Shown one piece after another: positions 52,211 through 63,326 of a stretch of 64,000 nt of DNA. How positions within the stretch are numbered: the stretch's first letter is position 1; every line of letters begins with the position of its first letter. Source of the DNA: Macrocybe gigantea (taxonomy: Eukaryota > Basidiomycota > Agaricomycetes > Agaricales > Callistosporiaceae). The position numbers and the translations under genes were made by a program. The stretch lies in contig SJRY01000022.1 of NCBI GenBank assembly GCA_011319805.1, positions 211,185-275,184 of the forward strand, written 5' to 3'. The notes under the pieces are model-generated. The model was given only the letters and a program-made list of their open reading frames with translations. It was not told the origin of the DNA and made no database searches.

Positions 52211-55200
52211 TTAAATCCTGATCAAGTTGAGATCCGGAATAACCATATTGTTCCGTGCACCCAGAGTCGTGCGCATCATATGGCTCAAGTTCGCATACCA
52301 AGCGCGGTCGTAAAAGTTTTTGGGCATTTCCGCCAGAGGTCGCTTTGTGCTTACGGCGCCTTGAAGACGAATTCGCGCCCGCCGTGAGGGACCTGGCTTC
52401 CTATTTCCGTATTTGCTCTTGTCCTTGCGATGTTCGTCGATAAATTGGACGATCGTATTCACTGTGTCAGAGCGCCATTCTCTGCGCTTTATAATGAGTT
52501 GGTCAGTCTCGCCGTCGCTTTCGTCAGAGCTCATTCCATCAAGCCCCAGAGTCTCCACAACTTTCGCGAGCTGTCCCCATCCTGACTTCTTCGTAGGGGA
52601 TGCGATGTCGTACGTTTCTAAACAGGTTTGAAGCCTGTCATCATATTTCTGAAGTCCTGCGGTCAATAGATTTTACTTGCACGAACAGAAATACAAATAC
52701 CTTTCCACGGCGTGTGTCGCGCCTGCTAGCTTTCAGCTTGGTCGCCGCCGCTCTAGTAGCACGCTGGTCGGCCTGTTCCAGAGTTTCTTGCCCACGGGGA
52801 GAGCGACACTTTAATTTCTTATTTAGCGTCGCGATGCGGCCGATAAAACCAGCCGAGAGTTGTTCATCCGAAGCTGTGAGGTCCGGGTGTTTGTCACGTA
52901 AGGCATCTACGAATATCTGAGACAAGTGAATATTCCATGGTGAGCTTGGCACGTCCCAGTAGATTCGCAGTGGAGTAAGCGTTGGGTCCCGCCAGCCGTT
53001 ATGTCCTGGATTTTCATCGCCTTCGTTGTCGCTCCCGTGGTCCCCATCGCCGATTTCACCATTCGCGAAAGCAGTCGCTTCGGCCGTGCTGACCAGCATA
53101 GTAGACGTCAAGACCAGAATATCGTTATCGTACTTGATTTTAAGAAGTTCGTTCATATAAGCGCGAAGTAATTTCTACAAGCAGAGCGCTTTAGTCAAAT
53201 CCACAAGAATGTAGTGATCGACAACTCACAACTTCCCCATTAGGTAGCGATGCCTTTCTTTTACGCTTGGAGGGTGACTTGGAAAGCGCATTCTTAAGAC
53301 GCGACAGACGTCTTGGCGGTGAAGATGATTCCTCCCGGAGCTCTCGTATTTCGCGCCGTGTGGCTCTGAGTTCGCGAATGATCCGTTCAGAAAATGAGAT
53401 ATCGTTGGTGTCACCACCGCTTTCATTGTCAGACATAATTTCGGCAGCCAAGACATCCGACTCCGACTCGCTGTCAGATGAGGGATCAATCGGCGTATCA
53501 TGACGCCGACTGCGAACCCGATGCGTTGACGCATTGGTTATAGCGGGTGGCCGCGGCGTAATTGAACGCTGAGGATCAGCTACAACGTCCCTATTAACGA
53601 CGCATTGTATCTCGGAGAGTGGGAACGCACTGGCTCGCCGAGTGCTAGAAGTTTCTGCAACTCGAGGGATATCGTTACCTGATGTACTGACGATGGGTGC
53701 TGTATTCGTCGGACCGAAAGCAACGTGCCGCGTCTCCCTCAACCGTTGCAACGTCGTGAGGGATGGCGTTGTCCCACGCTGAATGTATTTATCAGTATGA
53801 CGCGAAAAATAATACGCAATTTGAGCGCACGGCAATGGAGGAATGGCGTAAATTATCGCCAACAGATTGCGCCTGCCCATTTATTAGATATGTTAAGATG
53901 AGGAAAGACAGCACTGACGACGTCGGTAGCGTTCCTTGTACCGTTTGCTTCATGTGATCCACTTCCTGAATCAGTATCCATGTCGTCGGACGTCAATGCA
54001 GAAGAAGGATTGACTGCGTTGTTGGCGTTGGAACGGACGGCCTGAGTGGCTTCATCTACAGCATCTTTAATTGCGCTTGTGTGCAACGATATAACACGGT
54101 GTAAGAGATTTCGGCTCTCAGCTGTGAGACTCGGAAAAGATGCTTCGAAATTCGAAGTGCGTCGGTCGTTTGACTGAAGTGTAGATAATAGTGCGTGGCG
54201 CAATTGGGTCTATCAAAGATAGGTATGATCAGGAATGGCTTCCGTGAAAAAATCATTCGCTCACCATTTCAGCTTCAAGTTCAGAGGATTGCAACTTCAT
54301 ATCATCAATCTCCTTGAGCATTCGTTCCTGCTTCTGAAGATATTCTTGGCCTTGCCGATCGCGACTATTTGTTGCGTCAAGGAGGTCCTTCCGCGCGCTT
54401 TGCAACACAGCCGACAAATTGGACTTCGCCTCCTTGACCGCCTCCTTATCGGCCTCGCACTTCTGCAGCTTCTCTTGCGTAAGACCGAGATCCCTGGCCA
54501 GCTTTCCGGTAAGGATCTGCTCGGTGTCGACTCGCTCTCGTAGAATACGTAAATCTTCAGAATGGCGATCTTTAATTTGTTGAATCTTTGACGCGTGGTC
54601 CTACAGAGTGCAGGAAGTCAACTGTGAGAGCTCGTGCGACAAAACGTTCCAAGCATACCTTCTCCAGCTCATTTATGATTGTCGCATTTTGGCTCTCGAG
54701 TTTCGATATCTTGGAAGTAAATTCGTCGGCCATAGCCCGCAGCTCGTCAGTGAGTGCAACACTCTTGGACTGCTCTTTGTCAGCACGCGCGTTGGCTTTG
54801 TCGCGAGCCTCGCCTACATCGCCGATGGTAGATTTCAGGGCCTTGACCTCGGCTTCAAAATGTTCAACTTCATTTCCAGAGTCGGCCAGATCCTTCCGCA
54901 ATTCAGAGATATTGAGTTTAAGCGCATCTAGTTCTCCCCGAGAAGCGTCAAGGTCCCGTCCATAGTCATCGCGAGCCTCCTGTGCCTGTAAAAGTGCAGT
55001 TCGCAATGACTGGATCTCGTCATGTGCGCTTTGGAGACGCTGGTTCGATTCCTCGCGGGTGCCGCGTAGCTCTGATATGGTCGAATTGAGAACTCGGATG
55101 TCATTTTCTGCATGTTCAAGATCTTCAGCCAGCCTATCGTTTGGATGAAGCAAGATGTCCCTCTCGACTGCCTGTATCTCCTCAAACTCCTTCAATTTAG

Positions 55201-56572
55201 TTCGTAGCTCTTCTGTGACCTGTGTGGAGTCCTCGAGTGTGCCTTGCAAGGACGCAATTTCTTCCCGTGCAGTCAACGTGTCGCGCTCAGCGCTGTCCGC
55301 ACGCGTACATTGCATGGTTATAGTTTCACTAGCGTCTGTCAAGCGATCTTCTAGCGCTTTCACTTGCCGATGTAAATCGACCTCCGTCGATACATAGTCA
55401 GCCTTCTCAGCTTCAGATGATCGTAAAGCCATGACCATCTCGTCTCGTTCTTTAGATAGCTGTGGGTTGGTCATTAATGCTAATGTCACAAGCCAAGAAG
55501 CTTGAAACCATACCGTCGCCATGGCTTCTACGAGGTTAGCTCGCTCCTCGTTTCGTTTCGTGAGCAAGGCATTTGCAGTCACCAATTGCTCAGATTGCTG
55601 CAAGATCAACGCATTCGCGGCTTTCAAATCTTCCTTTGTCCTTTCAATCTGGTACACCGCAATGATTAATCGCTCATAGCAACCGTGAAAATGTCTTCCT
55701 CACCGTGGCCTCCATATCTGCAATCTTTTTTTGACTTTCTACAATTCGAATCTTCGAAACATACACGGTCTAATAACCATCCGTGAAAACACTGATGTTT
55801 CGAAACAGGAAAAAAAAACTTACACCTTTGTCGTTCCATCTAAGATTTTGTCCATCAGCAGTAGATCCATCTTCTGCAAGTATATTGTCGTGCTTATTTT
55901 CATCATCATCAAATGTTTCTTCGGCGCGGCGCTTCTAATTCGCGTCATGAAGGTTATTATAATTCACATGTAGAAAAAAAAAGTAAAGCTCACTCCGTAT
56001 GAATGTGTAGGAACGACAGCTGCTGGCTCTCTAAAGATCTGCGTGATCCAGGGGTTATGGCCTTGGAGATAATCTGGTAACCGTAAATCAGTGCGGCCCC
56101 GGGCATTCAAGTTGACGCGTTCTGCAGGAAGTGGGGTAGTCGCGCGCGGCGTCGTCGCGTCCTCGTCGCCTTCATCGCATGTGTGATATTGGGCACTGCT
56201 TTGATCCAAATCCATGTTCGACGAAGGCATCTCACTTTCAACGTCGGACGGCGAAGAAGTGTCGATGTCGCTAGCGGATCCCGCGCTACTGCCACCCTCA
56301 GACTCCGTGAATGACGCGGAAGTGCTTCCTGGAATATCAGATGGTGATGGGGTAGGAGTTTCACCACCGCGTCCATCACTACTTTCCTGTTCCAAATCCG
56401 TGGATGAAGCGAAAGACTGAAATTGCCCGGGCATCAGGCGTCGTGAGCGTCGCAGTTGCGCCTTATTGGTGATAAATTGAGCAAAATGTTTAAATGTTTA
56501 AATCGACTAGGCTGAACAAACCGGTGGAGTTGAAGCACTTTCCGTGCGTTCGGATTTCTTGCATTTTGGCAT
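52211..56572 (-). CDS. Long coiled-coil protein, likely TE-associated accessory protein
   Basis: The start MPKCKKSERTESASTPP (ATG 56572) splices to AQLRRSRRLMPGQFQ. Next come an acidic Ser-rich region (to about 56000), KRRAEETFDDDE, and a coiled coil of several hundred residues (55.7-54.1 kb: EKADYVSTEVDLHRQVKALE, ELDALKLNISELRKDLADSG, QEKLQKCEADKEAVKE). A Ser/acidic linker contains SDSESESDVLA and SPSKRKRKASLPNGE. The C-terminal domain reads MNELLKIKYDNDILVLTSTM, LRIYWDVPSSPWNIHLSQIF, VETLGLDGMSSDESDGETDQ, EWRSDTVNTIVQFIDEHR and AEMPKNFYDRAWYANLS, ending at 52211. From memory, this C-terminal domain recurs in many agaricomycete genomes near transposons; I could not verify that. It is divergent from the RING-transposase genes across 690 nt. 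Function unknown. Confidence 0.75.
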
Positions 56573-57261
56573 ATTGTGACGACTAGCAGGCAGAGCGGGA
56601 CTGCTCTAGCTATTGTGGGATGGATTTGCTTGCTCCGGGCATATGAGTATCCTACAGAACACTTCAACTGACATGGACCAGATCAGGAGACCTGATATAC
56701 GAGAGGGACAAAGTAGTGTGAAGGCGTAGCACAGGCGAGCAGATGTAGAAATTGCTAAACCGCCTTTCATGAATACTTTGCTTTGAAGGCGCGCAATGTG
56801 GTGCGCGCAGTCGCAGATCTGGACTACATTATGCTATGGTGCTTCGTGAGACAAAGCAACATACCAGTGAGGGTTCGCGGATCTGCAGGACAGCCCGTCA
56901 TTCTTTCAAAGGACATGTGACAGACAGAAAGCAAGAAAGGCAGAGTTTCTTCCTCCGTCCGCTGTATCCGGCTGTCAGACAATGCAAATGTATTAACAGG
57001 TGGTCATGAAGTTGCCAGCAGCGAAGGAAAGGCGATCGCCTTTCTTATAGCCACCTGTGGCGTGCGACGCGATGTCACGCACAAAGAGATGCTCGTGTCC
57101 CTGGCAGTCCATTGGGATGATACGCGACTTTCAAACAAAGAGCCTTTCATCGCCACGGAAGCTTATGGCAGCGGCCGATAAACCGACGACCTTATTCGTA
57201 TCTGTCTACTCGTGAAATCGCGCTCAACATCTTCACATTGAACCACCCAACTCGAAAGGAA
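56573..57261. promoter_or_regulatory. Divergent intergenic region shared by coiled-coil and RING genes
   Basis: About 690 nt between two start codons pointing away from each other, with no gene of its own. A bidirectional promoter is inferred from layout only; I do not see a clear TATA box for either side. Confidence 0.45.
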
Positions 57262-58477
57262 ATGCCTAGGACAAATGTCAAGAAGAATTACACTTCGGAA
57301 GGGAGTTTGCACGAACTATGGAGGTAAGAATTAACAATTCTCCACAGTGATGGCGCAGTTGAACATGTTCTGATAAGGCGCCGTGAGATTATGCTCTCAA
57401 GGGCATCAAGTGACAACGGACAGATGGTCCAAACTGTCGCATGCACGAGTGCCGAACTGGCTGGGCACGCTAGGCACGAAAAAGTAAGCAGCCTATACCT
57501 TGGTACACACAGGCTCAGAGGTAGCAGTTGCGCTCTTCCAACCTCACAACCTTGCAACTGAAGCGGGAACATTCCAAAGTTCAGCGGGATTTGAATGACG
57601 TATGTATCACGCACGCCTTCTGACTCCACATCTGATTGTCCCACAGCGCCTTACCAGCGTGGAGGCAGAGGTCGCACTGTACAAGGCTGAAATTTCAGAC
57701 CTGAAGGAACAACTGGAATCGTACTCCTCAGTGAGTTATTGCATATAATGTGGTTTTTGAGTTGCCACATGCCATGTCAGAGATGCAATAAGCTCATGAA
57801 GGAAACTGAAATGTTGTTCGAAATGAACAACGGCCTTGTCAAGGTATAATGATGGGCATCATTTCCGACTTTTCCTATTGAAGGGAGCCAACTCCAGGAC
57901 CGCAGCGACCTGGAGGAAGAAGTGGACAAACGTATCAGCGATTACGACGCCGTAATATCACTTCATGTCTTGTCGTCGCTACCATTAAATGTCTTGTGAT
58001 ATAGGTTGTACATGACGCATCGCTTAAGCAGTTAGAATTCGACAAATTTCGAGACGAAGTGCAGCGGCAGCGACAGCGTCATGGCGAGGTACGATTCAGA
58101 GCTTTGCGTGAACCTCATTAAACTCATCGCCGAAAGTTCAGGCCTCCGAGCAGATGGAGCGTCTCCTGATTTGCCCAATTTGTCAAGGACAACTGACAGA
58201 TCCCGTCGCGTCAGTGACTAGCCATGTTCATTCAAGTGCTGAAAATGAATTCTCCCACAGGACGTTATGCGGCCACATATTCTGTAAAGCGTGCATAACA
58301 CATTGGCTTCAGCCAAGTACGAGAGGGGGATGTGGGAAAGAGCGTTGCCCTAACTGCCGTCGTAATGTGAGCAAAAGCAAGTCAAACCCGATTATCGAGA
58401 TTATTGGCCTAGGCGATGTCATATCTTTGGCGGCATCACTTAATGATGCCATCAAATCGAATTCGAATGTTGCGTAG
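57262..58477 (+). CDS. Coiled-coil RING-finger protein (possible 5' part of the transposase gene)
   Basis: Predicted E3 ubiquitin ligase type protein. Exons 57262-57323, 57348-57483, 57528-57599, 57647-57730, 57781-57843, 57898-57951, 58005-58088, 58142-58209 and 58261-58477 give 279 residues in one phase. After MPRTNVKKNYTSEGSLHELW comes a coiled coil (SVEAEVALYKAEISDLKEQL, DLEEEVDKRISDYDA, KFRDEVQRQRQRHGE). A RING-HC domain follows: CPIC, then TLCGHIFCKACITHW and CPNC. The first intron would be only 24 nt (GTAAGA..CACAG); without it the frame stops, so a later Met is the alternative start. The stop lies 47 nt before the transposase ATG. A 32-nt GT..AG stretch (58474-58505) would remove the stop and fuse the two in frame. 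Confidence 0.75.
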
Positions 58478-58524
58478 AGGATTGATATCAATTCTGACGT
58501 CTCAGCGCTGTCCGTTACCTACCT

Positions 58525-61500
58525 ATGGCATTGAGAAACAGATGTACATGCAAAGCATACGACTGCTACAGTATCGTGGATCGCAAAACTGGCGAACGAG
58601 GCCAATTGCTCAATGATCGCCAGTATCAAACACATCTTCGCAGAGAACGGCAAGAGGCACTGCTCAATACGATCAATTCCTCGCATGCGCAGATTGTCGA
58701 CTCGCTCACACAGAGTATGCAAAACATTTCACTAACGGATGCTACCCAGCCATCGCCAGCCGCGACGTCAAAAAGAGGAACGATCGCGAATGATCAAGCG
58801 CTAATTTCCAACGAACTTTCTCGCCTTCAAAAGCGGACGGATCGCCTGCGAAGGCTGAGCGACACCGAACTTACTTGCAATCATGAGGTGCTGAATACTA
58901 CGTCAGCTATGGAGCGCATCGCCCATATCAGTGGACTGATGCGCGAAGCGGACACCATTACACTCAAATTGGACGCTCTTCGTGTTGGTGCGGTGCATGC
59001 AAAGCATAAGAGCAGCTGGAAGATGTTGCGGTCAGACTTGGATAAAATCAAGTGCCGTCTTGCAGCAGCAGAGGGAATGTGGCGTATTATCTGGCGACGA
59101 TATGAGCTTGAACGGGAGGATATTCAAAAGACTGCAGCATTGACGTACGCATCAGGTACTGTGATGAACGAGAAATTGTCGATGTTCTACTGACGAACTG
59201 GTTGATGCAAGATCATCATTTCGACTCTATCCTCAATGGAGCAGAGAGACTGGTTCAGGTCATCGCTTTCATGGTCGTGGTGGCCCATGTCCTGTTCAAA
59301 TTACCACGGCGTGGCTGTGCGTGGCTTTTCGCCATAGTTGCGTACATTGTTGAAATCATTGCGGAAATCTGTCCTCCCTTCCAACGGCCGCTAGGCAGAT
59401 TTCGAAATCTTCTGCCAAAGGATGTCGAAATGGCAACTGCACAGTTTCGGTTGGACACAAAAGCTACAATCTACGCGGCTTGTCCCGCATGCCATTCACT
59501 CTATGGTGCCAATTCCGATGGTGCCTACCCACGTCGTTGCTCCGCGAAGAAATATGGGTTTCAATGCAAGGCGAAGTTGCTTCGAAAAACAGGGCCCGGA
59601 GGGCGAAAAACACGTGTGCCAATAAAGCCATTTGTTTCTTTCAGTTTTAAGGACTGGCTTGCCGGCATGCTTTCGCGGACTGGCTATGAAGTCATCATGG
59701 ATAGTGCATGGCACCACGTCGAATCCTCTTCGGCTGACATTCGCGACATATTCGAAGCTCGAAATATCAAGTCGTTCCTTGGAAAAGATGGCCTTCATTT
59801 CAGTGTTAGTGGTGGCGAAGACGCAGGTCGATATACCTTTACACTGAACTTTGATTTCTTTAACCCTGGCCGCAATATTGCAAATGGGAAGAAGCAATCT
59901 ATCGGCGTACTATCGCTTACCTGTCTTAATCTTCCCATCGAATCACGCCATAAGCCAGAAAATGTCTTCCTCGCTGCGATCATTCCTGGCCCGACCGAGC
60001 CGCCACTGGAAGCAATTAATGCATACATGAAGCCTCTCATCGACGAAATGTTGGAGTTCTGGGACGGCGTATGGTTTACTCGTACAGGCCTTCGACCATT
60101 TGGCCGCTTGATTTTGTGCGCTATTGTCGCTATTGTGTGCGATTTACCAGCAGCGCGTAAAATCTCCGGGAGCGCCTCATATGCCCACAGGCTGTACTGT
60201 AATTTGTGCGCTTGCCACAAGCCTGATAAACCAGGTGCGGTAGACTTCGGGTTCAACAATTATGACATAAAAGCCTGGACGCCGCGAACGAGAAAGGCCA
60301 TTGCAGACGCCGCGGAAGCACATCGCATCGCACCCACATCAGGCGCTGCACAGCGTTTATTTGACACGAATGGCATTCGTTGGTCAGAGCTATTCCGCCT
60401 GCCGTACTACGATCCAATGACCTTCATTGTCGTTGATCCAATGCACAACTTATTTTTAGGCCTTATAAAGGAACACTTTCAGGGTATACTTGGTATGCGC
60501 AAGAAGCGCGACGGTGATGCCCTTGATCGAGCACCACGAAATCTCATTCTCAGTATTGCACCCACTCCCGAAAACCCACTTCCAGGCACAGATAAAGGCC
60601 AACGCGATGCGCAAAAATTAATCAACTACCTTCAGGAGCCAGTCGATGTTTTACCCAATGACAAATCATCCAAGGCGATCAAAACCAGATGGGCGAACAA
60701 CATCAGTAAGCCGGCCTTACTGTTTGTCGTTAATGCTCTACACTGCGGACGCGAAGGCGAGAATCAATCCTCCTGTACCAAATTTGAGCTAGCTGAGCGC
60801 TTGTGGGAATGGGTGAGTTGTTATCGGTCCTTTGTGTGCTAACTTAACCACTGGCCTTAGAAAGTGAAAGAAATTCGTCAGTTAGCGGATGTTCCGGAGT
60901 CTCTGTATGACGGAATCAAGTACGGCAATATTCTCACTGATAGTGACCTCAAAGAGTTTCAACGCGATGCGAACCGTCTTGTCAAACCTTCATGGGTGAC
61001 TTCGGTTCCGCCCACGTTTATGGCCTACGGCCCAAAATTGAAGGCTGATCAGTGGCGAACAGTCGCTCAGATATATGCTCCAATTACCCTGGTCCGCATC
61101 TGGTGGGCCAATGATGATGGAACCTTGGATCGCGCCGCTCTCCTTCGACTCGCTCTGCTCAATCTGACTGTCGCCCTTCTTGGCTCTGTATCGTTCGCGA
61201 CGTCGCGAATTACATCTTGGCTGCATGCGCAAAGCGCTCGTGGATACATGCTCGGATATCGCAAAAGTCTCCAGGAGCTATTCCCATCGTATAAATGCCA
61301 TGTCAACCATCATATGGCGCTTCATCTTCCTACATTCCTGCTCCTACATGGACCAGTGCATGGTTGGTGGGCTTATACTCAGGAGCGCATGATAGGAATC
61401 ATGCAAAGAATATCTACGAATTTCAAGCCAGGTATGATGGTTTACATTATTGCTGCCTTTCTTTCATAGTAGTGTTTGAAATGCGTTGACGCGAAAAATA

Positions 61501-62325
61501 GGCGAATATGAAGAGACAATTGGGAGATCTTGGCATCGCGCCTCCAATTTCCGCGCGATCTTTCTGAAGCCATCATGTCCCGAAGTTATTCAAAAATGCA
61601 GCCCACTGTTTGAAAAATTCCTGGGAGCACCTGTTCGCGATTCTCTCGACACGGATACTCTTTTCCCAGTCAATACCCATGACAGCAATGTCGGCGAAGA
61701 CAGGAATTTGCAATCATCCGAGAAGGTTATACAAATCTCGCCCGATGTTAGAGCGGCATTGTCAAAGCGCATGGGTCAGACTCAAGTGCCATATCGCGCG
61801 AAGACTTTGGCTGCGATCTCGCATCATGGAATTTTATACAACACAAAAACCCGTCATGAAGGAAACAGCTGCGTTTTTCTTAAAGGATCGCCTATCCCTT
61901 GCATCATCGAACAGATTCTCATTATTTCCGAAAAATCGGGTGAGGAAGCAACCTGGGTGATTGTGCGCGAACATCTTCCTGCAAAGCTTCATTTCGACCC
62001 ATACAAAGCATATCCTGTGCTCCGGGCGCAGCTCTGGAGTGCCGAGTTTGAGCCACAATTGAAGGCAATGCCTCTGCAGGATGTCGATTGCCATTATGCG
62101 AAATGTCCCGTGAACTGGGAAAGTCGCGATTATGTGGTCATTATTTCACTGTCGAAAGTGGGTATTGAATTCCGTTACGCCGATCGCTCTGATGCAGTAT
62201 TAGGTTTTCGATGCGACGCGAATTGCCAAGGAGGGAGAGCGTTCACCGTTTGTCACCCCCGGCGTGATGAGCTTTATGCCAGACATGTAAATCTCGCTTT
62301 GTCAGGTTCAGGCAGAGTAGTCTGA
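58525..62325 (+). CDS. CACTA/EnSpm-type Tnp2-like transposase with N-terminal CxC motif
   Basis: DNA-transposon transposase of the Transposase_21 (Tnp2) type. Exons 58525-59155, 59212-60812, 60861-61431 and 61502-62325 give 1208 residues in phase. The N-terminus has a CTCKAYDC cysteine motif, followed by a helical part and a hydrophobic stretch (VQVIAFMVVVAHVLF). A zinc-knuckle-like YAACPACHSLYG with RRCSAKKYGFQC comes next. The catalytic region has FTLNFDFFNPGRNIANGKK, AIIPGPTEPPLEAINAYMKP with LIDEMLEFWDG, LYCNLCACHKP, and the family's VVDPMHNLFLGLIKEHF. After that come VPPTFMAYGPKLKADQWR, HVNHHMALHLPTFLLLHGPV and HGWWAYTQERMIGIMQRI. The frame is open throughout, so the copy may be active or recent. 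I could not find convincing CACTA-type terminal repeats by eye. Alternative: a longer protein starting in the RING gene. Confidence 0.88.
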
Positions 62326-63326
62326 TATGGCCATAATGATAAAAACAATTGATTAATAGTCACGACAGTGTGGGATGCCGGGGCTGTGTTACTGAATCCA
62401 TCAGGAGGCTAGCAGATGGAGAGACTACTGAGGTCCAGATACACTACCATGCTCCTTCGATCGTTTTATGTGAGCGCAATCTAGGTTTTAGTGTGGCTAT
62501 TTTAAGAACGATTTCGATAACTACATGGATGTTATTCGTATCTATCGCGTCGCTCGTGCCTACATGTGACAATGTGCACGATGAAAGCTCTACGGCAAGA
62601 GGCACCGCGGGCAAGAGGCGTGTATGTGTCTTCATGAGCACCAGGTACTCCTCGTGTGATTCATCGAGAGTGGTGAAGGGGTTGTGGCATGATTCTATTT
62701 CCTCGGCCATGCATGTCACAAGTAAAATACGCGCGATAGCGACGCGCCAGCAAAGCATTAATGCGATCGCTAGGCTCATTGAGAGCGATCTCATTTACAA
62801 CAGTAGTCAGACACGAGCTCAGCGAGTTCCATTGCTACATGATATAACTCAAGGTCCAAGTGCACGATTGCAAATGATCAACTGTAATGGACGATATATG
62901 CTCAGCATTGCGGCAGAGGTTTACATTCTGTGTTTGGATTCTGGAAGGAATGTAGCTACATTTGAAGCTGTCCGCGAACTCAAAATTTATTTCCAAGTCG
63001 TTTGCTCGCTATGAACAAAGATCTACAGGAACTCCTCACATCAGTCTTCTGACTCCAAACTCGACTCCCTCAGAGCAGCCTCGATACGTACGTTCCTCTG
63101 TCGAGTATTTTGCCGACGCGTCGCTTCTGATCTATACTTGAGGACCAGCTTCAGGGCGCTTCGAACAGGCCAGCAATCATCGTAGTGCCGTAATGTAGGC
63201 CATCTGGTCTCTTCCATCATCTATTAGTCCGGCTATCAGTATTATGGACAATTTCAGTCACACACTCAGGTACCTTTTCACATAGTCGACCAATTGCACG
63301 CTTGTCTTGACTTCGAAACGACATTG
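62326..63326. other. Region 3' of the transposase with overlapping antisense frames
   Basis: A 221-codon plus frame (62349-63014) and a 116-codon minus frame (62444-62794, with a hydrophobic helix and THTRLLPAVPLAVELSSC) overlap. Neither has a domain I know. One may be real, or this may be the non-coding end of the transposon. Confidence 0.35.

Larger units (their letters stand above)
57262..62325 (+). mobile_element. CACTA-like DNA transposon core (ends not determined)
   Basis: Defined by the Tnp2-like transposase and the RING gene directly joined to it. True ends need terminal inverted repeats and target-site duplications, which I cannot establish. The divergent coiled-coil gene to 52211 may belong to the same element, as such neighbours are common for large fungal transposons; this is inference. 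Confidence 0.55.

Noticed and set aside
62430..62450. CACTAC match near 62441 as the transposon terminus
   Set aside because: A five- or six-base match is expected by chance and no inverted partner or target duplication was found.
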